From contig DEFM01000024.1 of the NCBI GenBank assembly GCA_002350855.1, positions 82,415 through 146,414 on the forward strand: DNA of 64,000 bases. Reading direction: 5' to 3'. The notes beneath the pieces are model-generated. The model had not been told where the DNA came from and searched no databases. It saw nothing but the letters and a program-made list of their open reading frames with translations. Positions 62,757-64,000 of this stretch are shown here, piece after piece (position 1 is the first letter of the stretch; every line of letters starts with the position of its first letter). The translations under genes were made by a program, and so were the position numbers. Source of the stretch: Prevotellaceae bacterium UBA2852 (lineage in GTDB: Bacteria; Bacteroidota; Bacteroidia; Bacteroidales; Bacteroidaceae).

Positions 62757-63509
62757 TCAGTAATACATTTCAATATACTGATATGCTTTCTCGAAGACCT
62801 CGTTGTCCTTAATCTGATACTTTATCCAAAGGATGGAACGAAGTTTCTTTTTAATCTCTCGACGTGCCGTTACGCTCTTGAACGCATCGTTGAACAGTCG
62901 GATGATTTTGACCACTTCATTGTCAATATCGTTCACCACCTGTTCTACGATGAAAGGCGTATCTTCTGTCTTGATACTTTGGAAGAGATCTGTCAAGGCT
63001 GCTCTTGCTTGCTCACGTTTGTCTTTTGGCTGTTCCATTTCCTTTTCGGCTTCAAGAAGCTCACGAGCCATCTGGAGCAGTTGCTTTAGATACTCAATGC
63101 TGGTAATAAGGTTCTGCTCCATACGCTCTCGAAGCTCATCCAATTTCTCGGCAAACTTCTTAAACTTTGTTTTGATAATGGTCTTCACGCTCTCTTCATC
63201 GAAAGCAAGGCTCTTAGCCACATTCTCAAAGACACCCACGAAGTCAACAATCAATCCGCACTTCTTGTTTTCGTTATATGTACGGTTGGTACGGCAAATT
63301 GCTTGCAGCAGCGTATGGTTCTTCATCGGTTTGTCCAAATACATACACTGAAGTATTGGGGCATCAAAGCCTGTGAGCAGTTTGCTGGTAACAATCACGA
63401 ACTTCAATGGTGATAGTGGGTCACGGAACTGGTCGAGCAGCTTCTTTTCTTCATCACGAGTCCGCTTGTAAGCCTTGTATTCATCAGCTTTATCGCCAAA
63501 ACGTGTGCA
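62757..63509 (-). pseudogene. hsdR: 3' fragment of type I restriction enzyme R subunit
   Basis: About 250 codons matching only the end of HsdR: helicase motif V region 'IVTSKLLTGFDAPILQCMYL', motif VI region 'LLQAICRTNRTY', and the helical C-terminal domain. The nuclease domain and helicase motifs I-IV are missing. In-frame similarity starts abruptly at about 63505 ('TRFGDKADEYKAYKRT') right after a TGA at 63510-63512, so the gene was cut by deletion or insertion. A TAACTTTG box lies upstream at 63671-63678, but no full gene follows it. No hsdM or hsdS is in the window. Confidence 0.85.
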
Positions 63510-63806
63510 TCACTATTAACAGCTGGGACAGAGACCCTAACGAGTAATCTGTCACTACTTATTTCGTATCTTGTTATACCAATTAAAGTTTGCGAGGCTT
63601 TTTGGCTATGCGCGAAATAATAGCGAATGCATTATTAATAAATTCGAGATTTCTCCCCCCGAACTATTGGCAAAGTTATAAAATCGATTGAAAATAAACA
63701 AAAATAAAAAGGAGAAAAACTTTCAAGACTGAAGTTTTTCTCCTTTACTTATTGATATTTATATCCCCTTTCCTACTCGACATACATCCATTATTCATAC
63801 TACTCG
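63510..63806. other. junction region without a gene
   Basis: 297 bases between the truncated hsdR and the Fic gene. It holds a minus-strand TAACTTTG box (63671-63678) and a terminator (63706-63746) but no convincing coding frame. The left boundary coincides with the break in hsdR, so it may be the scar of a deletion or an inserted sequence. Confidence 0.5.
63706..63746 (-). terminator. terminator after the Fic gene
   Basis: AAAGGAGAAAAACTT/AAGTTTTTCTCCTTT inverted repeat; on the minus strand it is followed by a T-rich run. Confidence 0.85.
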
Positions 63807-64000
63807 CTAATCATACTTGATTCTGAAATAATCAAGGGTAGACTTATATTGGTCCTGTGCCGTAAGGCAGGTATCAGTAAGATAGCCGTCGATATTGCCC
63901 CACTCACGTAGACCACGATAATAGAACATCTTCAATTCATCGGTGATAATGAAAGGCACAATGCCGTTACGCAGACACTCCTTGAACATGATGAGACGTC
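63807..64000 (-). CDS. C-terminal end of a Fic-family protein (partial)
   Basis: The visible 64 codons begin at the window edge with 'RLIMFKECLRNGIVPFII' and end 'STLDYFRIKYD'. This matches the part of Fic proteins just after the HxFxDGNGR-type motif (GR-x-GR-LI-MFKE), so the active-site motif should lie just beyond position 64000. Fic proteins transfer AMP or other groups to proteins and many are toxins or toxin-like. Whether it is complete or has an antitoxin partner cannot be seen here. Confidence 0.7.
   Translation of the reverse strand, partial: RLIMFKECLRNGIVPFIITDELKMFYYRGLREWGNIDGYLTDTCLTAQDQYKSTLDYFRIKYD

Noticed and set aside
63510..63806. Insertion sequence at the hsdR break
   Set aside because: No transposase frame, no terminal inverted repeats and no target duplication could be seen.
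1..64000. tRNA and rRNA genes
   Set aside because: I looked through the gaps for cloverleaf-like and rRNA-like sequence and saw none; a covariance-model scan would be decisive.

Overview
The window looks like chromosomal DNA of a Bacteroidota member, most likely order Bacteroidales and probably Prevotellaceae. The evidence is: many promoters with the TAnnTTTG -7 box typical of this phylum; a fused murF-alr gene; the families GSCFA, DUF4954, DUF3098, DUF3127 and PorD/DUF4835; a Por-type C-terminal sorting-like domain on a large secreted protein; and a dense set of short intergenic repeats. I saw no rRNA, tRNA, CRISPR array or intact insertion sequence. Genus-level naming is inference.

Layout. 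1-5 kb: an S1-domain RNA-binding protein (CvfB-like), an antiporter-lolD operon, then asd. 5-9.6 kb: hflX divergent from a C-terminal-processing protease, a 57-aa membrane protein and a pectinesterase-like protein. 9.7-16.4 kb: a block of seven minus-strand genes (LytTR regulator, FHA-membrane protein, secreted caspase-like protease, acidic membrane protein, zinc-ribbon/FHA protein, PP2C phosphatase, Sel1-repeat protein). This is the best candidate for an undescribed system in the window. 16.6-22.8 kb: a secreted His/Gly/Asn-repeat protein, a DUF4954 protein, an M16 double peptidase and a small lipoprotein. 22.9-28.5 kb: metG, murF-alr and a GSCFA protein. 28.6-32 kb: TatD, folK, a radical SAM/SPASM protein and a Gfo/Idh/MocA oxidoreductase. 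32.3-37.9 kb: miaB, ftsX, a DUF3098 protein, uppP, truB and queA. 38.3-41.8 kb: a 1176-aa secreted multi-domain protein. 42-50.8 kb: rpsO, typA, acpP, fabF, rnc, a GH3-family protein and an Ig-like lipoprotein. 50.9-54.8 kb: a DUF3127 OB-fold protein divergent from dnaN, then coaBC and porD. 54.9-62.2 kb, minus strand: an RlmL-like methyltransferase, serine acetyltransferase, a TPR/pseudo-protease, recN and a DUF362 protein. 62.3-64 kb: a decayed type I restriction locus (3' part of hsdR and a small broken gene) and the end of a Fic-family gene that runs off the window.

Two repeat systems overlie this housekeeping background. The first is a G/C-rich hairpin element of about 35-50 bp found at least 14 times at the borders of coding sequences. 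In every copy the GGGTC end faces the gene, whether the copy lies just before a start codon or just after a stop codon. Many copies carry a strong G-quadruplex pattern on the mRNA strand, and several supply N- or C-terminal codons, or even the only plausible start codon. The second is a set of low-complexity intergenic stretches, each built from its own short word (CCTAGG, CTATAG, TTTGATG, GAAGAGT and others). Some of these also enter coding sequence, for example in murF and in the PorD signal peptide.
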